A stretch of DNA of 64,000 nt from Halomonas sp. TA22 (GTDB lineage Bacteria > Pseudomonadota > Gammaproteobacteria > Pseudomonadales > Halomonadaceae). The translations under genes were made by a program, and so were the position numbers. This document shows, one piece after another, positions 41,893 through 49,653 of this stretch (position 1 is the first letter of the stretch; every line of letters starts with the position of its first letter). The notes under the pieces were generated by a model. The model saw only the letters and a list, made by a program, of their open reading frames with translations. It searched no databases and had not been told where the DNA came from. The DNA lies in assembly GCF_013009075.1 (NCBI RefSeq), contig NZ_CP053108.1, positions 1,674,001 through 1,738,000 on the forward strand, read 5' to 3'.

Positions 41893-42636
41893 ATGTCTCC
41901 CACGGCTCCCGCGCAGCGTTGCGCGCGTCTCAATGAAACCCGTTGCCAGACCTGCAGCCTGAGCTCGCTATGTCTTCCTCTGGCCCTCGAACTCGACGAT
42001 GTCGATCAGTTCGATGCGATCATTCGCCGCCGCACGCCATTGAAGAAAGGCGAGGCGCTGTTCTATCAGGGCACCTCCTTCAACAGCGTGTTCGCCGTGC
42101 GCTCAGGCAGCCTCAAGCAGTTGACCAGCGACGGCAACGGCAATGACCAGTTGACCAATTTTTACCTGCCAAGCGAGCTGGTGGGACTGGATGCCATAGA
42201 CGAAGAGTTCTATCCTGGCACGGTGACGGCGCTCGAGACGACCACCGTCTGCGAGATCCCCTTCGATCGGCTGGACACGCTCTCCGAGCAGCTGCCCGAG
42301 CTGCGTGGCCAGCTCTACCGCAGCATGAGCCGCGAGATGCGCGACGATCGCCGCATGATGCGCCTGCTGTCGAGCAAGACCGCAGACGAGCGTCTGGCGA
42401 GCTTCTTCACCAGCCTCTCGACCCGCTTCCGTCGCCGTGGCTACTCGCCTTACAGCTTCCGCCTCTCCATGTCGCGGGCCGATATCGGCAACTACCTGGG
42501 GCTGGCGGTGGAGACCGTCAGCCGTATCCTGGGGCGCTTCCAGCAGCAGGGGCTGGTGTCGGTCTCGGGACGCGAGGTCAACATCCTCGACCTGGATGCA
42601 CTGGCGGCACTGGCCGAGGGGCATAGCGGCTCCTGA
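41893..42636 (+). CDS. anr: Anr/FNR oxygen-sensing transcription regulator
   Basis: The 247-residue Crp-family protein has the N-terminal iron-sulfur cysteines C18, C21 and C27 (CQTCSLSSLC) and a further Cys in TTVCEIPFDRL, matching the four ligands of FNR. It has a cyclic-nucleotide-binding-like fold and a C-terminal helix-turn-helix with MSRADIGNYLGLAVETVSRI, whose E-x-x-S-R residues recognise TTGAT half-sites. In low oxygen the [4Fe-4S] form dimerises and activates targets, here very probably the cco operon with its box at 32988. A GGAGG site precedes the ATG. Confidence 0.95.
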   Translation: MSPTAPAQRCARLNETRCQTCSLSSLCLPLALELDDVDQFDAIIRRRTPLKKGEALFYQGTSFNSVFAVRSGSLKQLTSDGNGNDQLTNFYLPSELVGLDAIDEEFYPGTVTALETTTVCEIPFDRLDTLSEQLPELRGQLYRSMSREMRDDRRMMRLLSSKTADERLASFFTSLSTRFRRRGYSPYSFRLSMSRADIGNYLGLAVETVSRILGRFQQQGLVSVSGREVNILDLDALAALAEGHSGS

Positions 42637-42657
42637 CGATACCATGTGCTGGCAACG

Positions 42658-42690
42658 AAAAGGCCAGGCCCCCTGCGGGCCTGGCCTTTT
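42658..42690. terminator. Bidirectional terminator between anr and ttcA
   Basis: A 14-bp stem (AAAAGGCCAGGCCC / GGGCCTGGCCTTTT) with a five-base loop carries T-runs on both strands, so it serves the converging anr and ttcA genes. Confidence 0.9.
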
Positions 42691-42707
42691 CGCTGTGGCG
42701 CCCGGCG

Positions 42708-43613
42708 CTACGCCTGACGCGCCAGGTCCAACGCCTCGATACGGTTGTCACGCAGGCGCGCCTGCTTGGCTTCGAGCCCCGCGAAATCGAACAGTTCACG
42801 GTCGGCGAGCTGGGAGGGGGCGACGTTGGTGACCGCCTTGAACATCGTCTCCAGTCGCCCGGGGTGCTTGACCTCCCACTCGGCGAGCATCTCCTTGACC
42901 ACCTGTCGCTGCAGATTGGGTTGCGAGCCGCACAGGTTGCAGGGGATGATCGGAAACGCCATCTGCCTGGCGAACTCGGCGATATCCGCCTCCCTGCAGT
43001 AGGCCAGCGGACGAATCACGATGTTCTTGCCATCGTCGGAGAGCAGCTTGGGCGGCATTGCCTTGAGCTTGCCGCCGAAGAACATGTTGAGAAACAGCGT
43101 CTCGAGGATGTCCTCGCGGTGGTGGCCCAGTGCCACCTTGGTCGCGCCGATCTCTTCGGCGAAGCCATAGAGCGAGCCGCGACGCAGCCGTGAGCAGAGC
43201 GCGCAGGTGGTCTTGCCCTCCGGAGTTTTCTCCTTGACCACAGAATAAGTGTCCCGCTCGAGGATGTGGTAGTCGACGCCGATCGAGTCGAGATACTCAG
43301 GCAGCACATGCTCGGGGAAACCGGGCTGCTTCTGATCTAGGTTGACCGCCACCAGCGAGAAGTCCACCGGCGCACTGCGCTGAAGATTCATGAGAATCTC
43401 CAGCATGGTGTAGGAGTCCTTGCCACCGGAGAGGCATACCATCACCCTGTCGCCCTCCTGGATCATCGCGTAGTCGATGATCGCATTGCCGACCTGGCGA
43501 CGCAGACGCTTCTGAAGCTTGTTGAACTCACGCTTCTGCCTGGCAGCCAGCGTCTGAGCGTTATCCGCCACGGCGGTATCGGGCAAGCGATGGGACACGG
43601 GAGACTCTGTCAT
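42708..43613 (-). CDS. ttcA: tRNA 2-thiocytidine biosynthesis protein TtcA
   Basis: The 301-residue enzyme has the PP-loop [16 protein letters not shown] and two C-x-x-C motifs (CALCSR and CNLCGS) that hold a [4Fe-4S] cluster, with [17 protein letters not shown] and [11 protein letters not shown] between. It thiolates cytidine 32 of certain tRNAs. The ATG at 43613 gives the usual N-terminus ([11 protein letters not shown]) and family length. A longer in-frame extension upstream is not supported by a ribosome site or homology. It converges with anr. Confidence 0.94.
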   Translation of the reverse strand: MTESPVSHRLPDTAVADNAQTLAARQKREFNKLQKRLRRQVGNAIIDYAMIQEGDRVMVCLSGGKDSYTMLEILMNLQRSAPVDFSLVAVNLDQKQPGFPEHVLPEYLDSIGVDYHILERDTYSVVKEKTPEGKTTCALCSRLRRGSLYGFAEEIGATKVALGHHREDILETLFLNMFFGGKLKAMPPKLLSDDGKNIVIRPLAYCREADIAEFARQMAFPIIPCNLCGSQPNLQRQVVKEMLAEWEVKHPGRLETMFKAVTNVAPSQLADRELFDFAGLEAKQARLRDNRIEALDLARQA

Positions 43614-43699
43614 GATCACAGCGAAACTGACGGGAATGAAGACCAATTCTACCACTCCCTCAAATAGCTTTCGATCAGGTTGTCTCAACAAAAGGCGTG

Positions 43700-44308
43700 C
43701 TAGCGAATCCCTTTCTGCAAGCGCATATGCATCAACGCGGTGGTCACGGCATCGCCCAGGACCGAGTGGCGCCCCATCACCGGCACTTGCAGCCGGGCAG
43801 CCGCCGTATCGAAGCACAGGCAGGCATCGAGTTCCTGATTCCCGCGGCGTTGCTCGCGCCGACAGCTCTGCGACACGTCGATTAGTGCATTGGGCAGGTC
43901 GAAACCGTAGCGGGGTCGCAGGTAACGGTTGAGGATGGCAACGTCATGCTCCACGCGCCAGCCCACCAGCGGCCGGTTGCCGATGAAATCGAGCAGCTTG
44001 GCCAGCGCATCGCTCACGCTCACCCCCTCATCCAGATCGATGCCCCGCAGGCCATGTAGACATATCGAATCGCCGTTCAGGCTAGCCGGCCGCGTCAGGC
44101 GCAGATCCAGCGAGTCACTGGTCAATACCCGCTCGCCGCGTATCCTGACGGCAGCAATCGAGACCAGCTCGGCGGTGCGACTATCCTCGCCAGTGGCCTG
44201 GCAAGCGATGGCGACCATCTCCTCACCGGTATAGGGATTGAATAGCCAGCCATAATCGCCATCGGCCTGACGGCGTCTATCGGCAGCACGCCTTAATACT
44301 CTCAACAT
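43700..44308 (-). CDS. DnaQ-like 3'-5' exonuclease-fold protein with altered ExoI motif
   Basis: The 202-residue protein has the DnaQ fold: [16 protein letters not shown], the ExoII-like [17 protein letters not shown], and the ExoIII-like [18 protein letters not shown]. In the first motif, where the family has D-x-E-T-T-G, the sequence reads IACQATG, so both expected acidic metal ligands are missing. The domain may be inactive as a nuclease or use other ligands. The ATG at 44308 is chosen for AAGGAG eight bases upstream. It follows the DUF294 gene in the same direction, a pair often seen in gammaproteobacteria beside acetate permease genes. Confidence 0.8.
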   Translation of the reverse strand: MLRVLRRAADRRRQADGDYGWLFNPYTGEEMVAIACQATGEDSRTAELVSIAAVRIRGERVLTSDSLDLRLTRPASLNGDSICLHGLRGIDLDEGVSVSDALAKLLDFIGNRPLVGWRVEHDVAILNRYLRPRYGFDLPNALIDVSQSCRREQRRGNQELDACLCFDTAAARLQVPVMGRHSVLGDAVTTALMHMRLQKGIR

Positions 44309-44379
44309 GCGCTTCGCTCCTTGAAGGTCATAGATCGTCTCGCTCCGTACTTGTCGGTACTCTCTGTTTTGTTCAAGCA

Positions 44380-46197
44380 CTAGTACTCAAGATGAAAACG
44401 GTGGGAAAGGCTCTGCTTGAAATCCTTCACCATGTGCATGGCCTCCCGCAGCAGATCGCGCTCCAGGGACGAAAGCTGCTGCACCACCACCCGGTTGGCA
44501 TCATCGCCGCTGCGCTTGCCGTCGAGACGCTCGAGCTGCTGTCTGAGGCGCAGCTCGGTAAAGAGCGCCAGCGCCTCGCCCAGGTCCTCGGCGAAACTCG
44601 CCTCCAGACGTCCTTCGGCGGCCAGCGCGTCGAGCCGCTCAAGCGTAGAGGTCGCGCGAATGCCACGCTCAAGCGCCAGGGTGCGCACACCATGGACGAT
44701 GGGAAAGATGCCTCCCTTCTTGATGTCGATGCCGTGCTGGGGCTTCTTGAGCGAGCCAAACAGCGTCAGCGGCGTGGAGAAGCGCAGCGCCGGGCGGGCG
44801 AAGTTATAGAGCAGCAGCTCGTCTCGCGAGGCGCGCTCAAAGATCGGGTCGCGGACCCGTTCGAGCAGCCGAGAATTGCCGGCGACGCCATGGGCATCGA
44901 GCATGATCGCCAGATTCATCAGGCTGTCGCCGTCACGCGAGCTGGCCCAGCGCGCCACGCGCTGGCGCCAGCCCCGCTCGCTATCTATCCAGGCAGGGTT
45001 GGAAACCATGATATTACCGGGGCACAGAGGGTAGCCGAGACGGATCAGCGTGTCGGTGAAGGCGCTCATCTGCTTGGCGCACTCGGGCCACTCCAGGTCA
45101 TCGGCGAGAATCAATCCGTTGTCCTGGTCGGTCTTGAGCATCTGCTCGCCGCGCCCCTCACTGCCCATCACCATCAGGCAACTGTGGTCGCGATATCGCT
45201 CATCGACAGTGAACTCCCAGGCTTTGGTCATGATTCGCCCATTGAGCGCCGATAACAGGCCCATCGCGAAACGCAGCTTGACCCCCTGAGCCATCAACGC
45301 CTTGATCAGTTCCGGCGTGCGCGCACTGGCTCGGGCCAGCTCCTCCAGGCTGTCGGCCTGTTCGACCTGCAGGCTGACCACGTAACTGCGGCTGGAGAAG
45401 TAGCTGAGCACATCGGTCAGTTCGACGACACCGACCGGTTTTTCATGCTCGACGACGACCACCCGCGCCACCTTGTACCGAGTCATGCGTACCAGCGCCT
45501 CGAACAGGTATTGGCCGGCCCCAGCAGTGACAAGTGTGAAATTGGCGGCCTGGATGGCCAGGCTCTCCTGACCAAGGCCTTCAATCACCAGGGCATTGAG
45601 CAGGTCCGTCTTGGTGATCATGCCGACACGCTCACTATCGCCGATCAGTAAGCTGTCGGCGCGGCTGGCATTGAGCGTGCTGACCGCCACGGCAATGGTA
45701 GTGTCTACACCCACCATCAGTGGTTCGCGCATGCAATCGCATATACGGGCCAGCATGAAGCCCGCCATGGTCACCCCGCCCTCGGCGCGACGCTCCGTCA
45801 ATAGACGTGCCTTGTGCGACAGGCTCTGGCGAAAGAACTCGGCGAAGGGAGGATAGTCGCCACAGAGCCGCTCGAAGAGCGCCTTGGGTAGTAGGTAGCA
45901 GAGACTCTCCTGCTCGGCCTTGAATCGGTAGCGACTCTTGCCGTTGAGAATGCTGATGGCACCGAACAGATCGCCGGTGGTGTACTGACCGATATGTGCC
46001 TGCGCGCTGGGCAGCGTCGGGTCGAGCTCCGCCACCTCGCCTTTATGGATGAAAAAGACGAACTCACCGGATTGGCCGGCGTCGATGATCACTTCTCCAT
46101 TGTCGAAATAGGCCAGATCGACCCCACCGCGCACGAGCTCCCGGCCAGTGTCATCCAGCAGCGTGAAGGGTGGCTGGGAGAGATCGATATCGACCAT
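44380..46197 (-). CDS. DUF294 nucleotidyltransferase-like protein with cNMP-binding and CBS domains
   Basis: The 605-residue soluble protein has a cyclic-nucleotide-binding-like domain (FVFFIHKGEVAEL and YTTGDLFGAISILNG), a pair of CBS domains (about 150-280), a GlnD-like nucleotidyltransferase core (MVMGSEGRGEQMLKTDQDNG with the G-S-x-x-R and D-x-D residues) and a C-terminal helical DUF294_C region. It may sense a nucleotide and modify a partner. The ATG at 46197 is preferred because AGAGGGAAG lies before it. It is transcribed away from the symporter operon and shares its control region. Confidence 0.85.
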   Translation of the reverse strand: MVDIDLSQPPFTLLDDTGRELVRGGVDLAYFDNGEVIIDAGQSGEFVFFIHKGEVAELDPTLPSAQAHIGQYTTGDLFGAISILNGKSRYRFKAEQESLCYLLPKALFERLCGDYPPFAEFFRQSLSHKARLLTERRAEGGVTMAGFMLARICDCMREPLMVGVDTTIAVAVSTLNASRADSLLIGDSERVGMITKTDLLNALVIEGLGQESLAIQAANFTLVTAGAGQYLFEALVRMTRYKVARVVVVEHEKPVGVVELTDVLSYFSSRSYVVSLQVEQADSLEELARASARTPELIKALMAQGVKLRFAMGLLSALNGRIMTKAWEFTVDERYRDHSCLMVMGSEGRGEQMLKTDQDNGLILADDLEWPECAKQMSAFTDTLIRLGYPLCPGNIMVSNPAWIDSERGWRQRVARWASSRDGDSLMNLAIMLDAHGVAGNSRLLERVRDPIFERASRDELLLYNFARPALRFSTPLTLFGSLKKPQHGIDIKKGGIFPIVHGVRTLALERGIRATSTLERLDALAAEGRLEASFAEDLGEALALFTELRLRQQLERLDGKRSGDDANRVVVQQLSSLERDLLREAMHMVKDFKQSLSHRFHLEY

Positions 46198-46282
46198 GTT
46201 GCTTCCCTCTAGTATGTCGGCATCGAATTCGGAAAACGCCGAGCCAACGTTCGATCTCGCCAAATATCCAACGGCAGTACTT

Positions 46283-46504
46283 AATGCAAAAGTCTAATGC
46301 TTATCCATTGATCACAACGATTCATGGCGTCAAGCAATAAATGCCACCACACCACCATTAGACACTAGAAGCAGCACTACATCCCTACATCTTATAATGG
46401 CCAACCAAGAGTAGAAATACCATCTTTTCGCAAAAAGCTAGACTATTGTTCTATCTCCCCACAACCTAGACTATTGTTTATAAGGCCAAGCCTAGACCAT
46501 CGTC
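46283..46504. promoter_or_regulatory. Cluster of TAGAC sites between the DUF294 and symporter operons
   Basis: Three direct repeats CTAGACTATTGTT (46438-46450), CTAGACTATTGTT (46466-46478) and CTAGACCATCGTC (46492-46504) are spaced 28 and 26 bases apart. Extended, they read TAGAC-TATT-GTTCTA, TAGAC-TATT-GTTTAT and TAGAC-CATC-GTCCTA, which are imperfect palindromes. Further TAGAC cores lie at 46359-46363 and, inverted (GTCTA), at 46292-46296. A similar site precedes acs at 56713. A CrbR-type LuxR-family regulator encoded nearby is the obvious candidate binder. The remaining 46505-46905 is AT-rich leader without a recognised site or gene. Confidence 0.65.
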
Positions 46505-46905
46505 CTACGCAGGGACTTATCACGCCACGAACAACTCAATGAATAACAAATAACGCATTGATTTAAATAGATTAAATAAAAACAGTCTCAATCAACTTCT
46601 TCTCATAATACCAAAGTATGGGATTTTAATTTTTGCATTTGTTGCCCACTATTAAGTCGAATGCTGAAGGTCGATCTCATGGCGATAATGCACCTGTACA
46701 TAGGAAAAGAGAGGTGATGGGAGCGGAAATATAACCGAGCAAACCGGGATTAAATCCAACCCTTGCTACTGGTTAACAACCTACTTCCACATTGTTATCG
46801 CACGTAGGCTGGCTTAACCCATCGCGAGCGTTCCCTGCGAGTCCCGCCTGGCAAGACAGGCCAATTCCTGGAACGTCCCATCATGAACAAGCGGAGAGCA
46901 TTACC

Positions 46906-47166
46906 ATGGCAGATGATAAATCCAACGCTGCTGCTTACTGGTCGGCGAACGTTCGTCTGATTACCGGTTGCCTGATTGTCTGGGCACTGGTTTCTTATGG
47001 CTTCGCCATCTTGCTGCGCCCATTGCTGTCTGGCATTCCCATCGGCGGTACGGACCTGGGCTTCTGGTTTGCCCAACAGGGTTCAATTCTCACCTTTATC
47101 GGCCTGATCTTCTTCTATGCCTGGAGAATGAATCGGCTGGACAAGAAGTTTGGACTCGGGGAGTAA
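46906..47166 (+). CDS. DUF4212 small subunit of a Na+/carboxylate symporter
   Basis: The 86-residue protein has two membrane helices and the DUF4212/Na_symport_sm pattern AYWSANVRLITGCLIVWALV, IGGTDLGFWFAQQGSI and FFYAWRMNRLDKKFGLGE. It always accompanies a VC_2705-type symporter and is thought to be its partner subunit. The ATG at 46906 has GGAGAG upstream; the long in-frame extension to 46792 is not coding in character. The large subunit begins seven bases after its stop. Confidence 0.92.
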   Translation: MADDKSNAAAYWSANVRLITGCLIVWALVSYGFAILLRPLLSGIPIGGTDLGFWFAQQGSILTFIGLIFFYAWRMNRLDKKFGLGE

Positions 47167-47172
47167 ACCAGC

Positions 47173-48969
47173 ATGAGTCAATTTGCCATCAACCTGCTCT
47201 TCGTGGGCGCCTCCTTCGCGCTCTATATCGGCATCGCCATCTGGGCCAGGGCCGGCTCGACAAAGGACTTCTATGTCGCCGGGGGAGGCGTTCATCCAAT
47301 CACCAATGGCATGGCCACCGCCGCTGACTGGATGTCGGCGGCTTCCTTCATTTCAATGGCCGGGTTGCTGTCGTCAGGTGGCTATGCCAACTCCTCCTAC
47401 CTGATGGGCTGGACAGGCGGCTTCGTCATCCTGGCACTGCTGCTTGCTCCTTACCTGCGCAAGTTCGGCAAGTTCACGGTGCCCGACTTCATCGGTGACC
47501 GTTTCTACAGCACGACAGCGCGTACCGTGGCGGTAGTCTGCCTGATCGTCGCCTCGGTGACCTATGTCATCGGCCAGATGACCGGCGCCGGCGTTGCCTT
47601 CTCTCGCTTCCTGGAAGTGAGCAATACCTGGGGCATCTGGATCGCTGCCTTCATCGTCTTCCTCTATGCCGTCTTTGGCGGCATGAAGGGCATCACCTAT
47701 ACCCAAGTGGCGCAGTACATCGTGTTGATCGTGGCTTATACCATTCCGGCTGTGTTCATCTCTCTGCAGCTGACCAGCAACCCGATTCCGATGTTCGGCA
47801 TGTTCAGTACCCACGACGAATCCGGCATCCCGCTGCTCGCCAAGCTGAACGAAGTGCTCAACGAGCTGGGCTTCCGAGACTACACGTCAGATGAGCCCAA
47901 CAAGCTCAACATGGTGCTGTTCACCCTGTCGCTGATGGTGGGTACCGCGGGGCTGCCCCACGTCATCATTCGCTTCTTCACCGTGCCCAAGGTGGCAGAT
48001 GCTCGCTGGTCCGCCGGCTGGGCGCTGGTGTTCATCGCGATTCTCTATCTCACCGCCCCGGCCGTCGCTTCCATGGCGCGCCTGAATCTACTGACTACCA
48101 TCTATCCGGAGGCGATCGGCCAGGTGGATTCTTACGAAGACGCCATGGCGAATCCGCTGGTCTATGAAGAGCGGCCGGACTGGATCAGGACCTGGGAAGA
48201 GACGGGGCTGATCACTTTCACTGACCTGAACGAGGATGGGCGCATCCAATCCTACAACGCTGCCAACCCTGCATTCGCAGAGACAGCGGCAGAGCGTGGC
48301 TGGGAGGGCGACGAACTCAACGTCAACAACGATATCCTGGTATTGGCCAACCCAGAGATCGCCAACCTGCCCGGCTGGGTGGTCGGCCTGATCGCAGCGG
48401 GCGGTATCGCCGCGGCGCTCTCGACAGCGGCGGGTCTGCTGCTGGCGATCTCCTCGGCGATCAGTCATGACTTGATCAAGAAGACCATCAATCCCAACAT
48501 CACGGAAAAAGGTGAGATGCTCGCGGCACGGCTCTCCATGGCGGGCGCTATCCTGTTGGCAACGTACCTGGCGCTCAACCCACCCGGATTTGCGGCGCAG
48601 ACGGTCGCCCTGGCCTTCGGCCTCGCCGGCGCCTCGATCTTCCCCGCATTGATGATGGGTATCTTCTCCAAGCGCATGAACAGCACCGGTGCGATCTGCG
48701 GCATGCTGGCGGGTCTGGGTGTCACCGTGGTGTACATCTTCACCTACCTGGGCTGGTTCTTCATCCCCGGCACCAACACGCTGCCCAACACACCGGATGG
48801 CTGGCTGTTCGGTATCTCGCCGCTCTCCTTCGGTGCAGTGGGTGCATTGATCAACTTCGCGGTCGCCTACGCTGTCTCCAGCGTGACCGCAGCACCCCCA
48901 CAGGAGATCCAGAACCTGGTGGAGAGCGTTCGCTATCCCAAGGGCGCTGGCGCAGCGATCGATCACTAA
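47173..48969 (+). CDS. VC_2705-family Na+/acetate-type solute symporter
   Basis: The 598-residue protein of the sodium:solute symporter family has about 13 membrane helices with DFYVAGGGVHPITNGMATAA, DWMSAASFISMAGLLS, YLRKFGKFTVPDFIGDRFYS, GGMKGITYTQVAQYIVL and AAGGIAAALSTAAGLLLAIS. The acidic insert around residues 310-390 is typical of the VC_2705 subfamily (TIGR03648). Relatives transport acetate, propionate or lactate. Its pairing with the DUF4212 gene, the CrbS/CrbR-like pair and acs supports acetate or a similar carboxylate. A terminator follows. Confidence 0.93.
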   Translation: MSQFAINLLFVGASFALYIGIAIWARAGSTKDFYVAGGGVHPITNGMATAADWMSAASFISMAGLLSSGGYANSSYLMGWTGGFVILALLLAPYLRKFGKFTVPDFIGDRFYSTTARTVAVVCLIVASVTYVIGQMTGAGVAFSRFLEVSNTWGIWIAAFIVFLYAVFGGMKGITYTQVAQYIVLIVAYTIPAVFISLQLTSNPIPMFGMFSTHDESGIPLLAKLNEVLNELGFRDYTSDEPNKLNMVLFTLSLMVGTAGLPHVIIRFFTVPKVADARWSAGWALVFIAILYLTAPAVASMARLNLLTTIYPEAIGQVDSYEDAMANPLVYEERPDWIRTWEETGLITFTDLNEDGRIQSYNAANPAFAETAAERGWEGDELNVNNDILVLANPEIANLPGWVVGLIAAGGIAAALSTAAGLLLAISSAISHDLIKKTINPNITEKGEMLAARLSMAGAILLATYLALNPPGFAAQTVALAFGLAGASIFPALMMGIFSKRMNSTGAICGMLAGLGVTVVYIFTYLGWFFIPGTNTLPNTPDGWLFGISPLSFGAVGALINFAVAYAVSSVTAAPPQEIQNLVESVRYPKGAGAAIDH

Positions 48970-49016
48970 GCCATAATAGGCTCCGCTCAGCGAGACCTGT
49001 CGCGGAACCAAACCAG

Positions 49017-49046
49017 ATCGGGCTTCCCTTGGGAAGCCCGATTGCT
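49017..49046 (+). terminator. Rho-independent terminator after the symporter gene
   Basis: A 12-bp perfect stem, ATCGGGCTTCCC / GGGAAGCCCGAT with a two-base loop, is followed by TGCTTTC. It lies 48 bases past the symporter stop, just before the small membrane protein gene. Confidence 0.75.
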
Positions 49047-49062
49047 TTCAGGAAGACAGCGC

Positions 49063-49578
49063 ATGATATGGCATTTGATAGCGGCAATCTTTGCAGGCCT
49101 TGGTGCAGCGGGTGTGGGGTTACTGTTGCGCGTCGTCAGTGGTAGACGCCTGCCCCGCTGGATCGTGCCGGTATGTGCAGGCCTTGGCATGCTGGCCTAC
49201 CAGATTCATCACGAATACTCCTGGTTCAACCACAAGCAGCATCAGTTGCCGGCAGCGGCTCAGGTGATCTCCTCCGAGCAGGATTCGGTCTTCTGGCGCC
49301 CTTGGACTTACCTCTTCCCGATGACGACCGCCTTCAGCGTCATCGATCAGGGCAACATGATCTCTCGCCAGGTCGATGGTCAGCATCTGGTCGAGTTCAT
49401 GCTCTACCGCTTCGAACGGCATCACATGGACCTGGTGACCCACCGCCCCTACCTGATGAACTGTGCCACCCACGAATCACTGCCCCTCGAGGGAGAGCAG
49501 CGGCAGCCCCGATTCCATGAAATGCGCCGTGTCGATGACAGCGATCCCGTATATCAGGCCGTGTGTGCCGAGACCTGA
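49063..49578 (+). CDS. Uncharacterised small membrane-anchored protein of the acetate locus
   Basis: The 171-residue protein is not recognised. It has two N-terminal hydrophobic helices (IWHLIAAIFAGLGAAGVGLL and WIVPVCAGLGMLAYQIHHEY) and then a hydrophilic domain (WFNHKQHQLPAAAQ, FWRPWTYLFPMTTAF, HLVEFMLYRFERHHMDLVTH) with many His, Trp and Tyr residues, ending in a polar tail. The ATG has an AGGAAG site. It sits between the symporter terminator and the sensor-kinase gene in the same direction and may belong to the same regulon. Whether the C-terminal domain faces the periplasm cannot be told. Confidence 0.7.
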   Translation: MIWHLIAAIFAGLGAAGVGLLLRVVSGRRLPRWIVPVCAGLGMLAYQIHHEYSWFNHKQHQLPAAAQVISSEQDSVFWRPWTYLFPMTTAFSVIDQGNMISRQVDGQHLVEFMLYRFERHHMDLVTHRPYLMNCATHESLPLEGEQRQPRFHEMRRVDDSDPVYQAVCAET

Positions 49579-49653
49579 GCATTTATCCCACCTCGATGAG
49601 GGATTAACCACGGCATTGCCCTAGAATGGCCGCAGATCCGAGGGAGAGAGCGC

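Noticed and set aside
46438-46504. Three short direct repeats as a CRISPR array
   Set aside because: Repeats are only 13 bp, spacing is 13-15 bp, there are no cas genes, and the sites fit a transcription-factor operator better.
46510-46905. Sigma-54 promoter before the symporter operon
   Set aside because: GG-N10-GC spacing of the -24/-12 elements could not be found; the nearest candidate has the wrong spacing.
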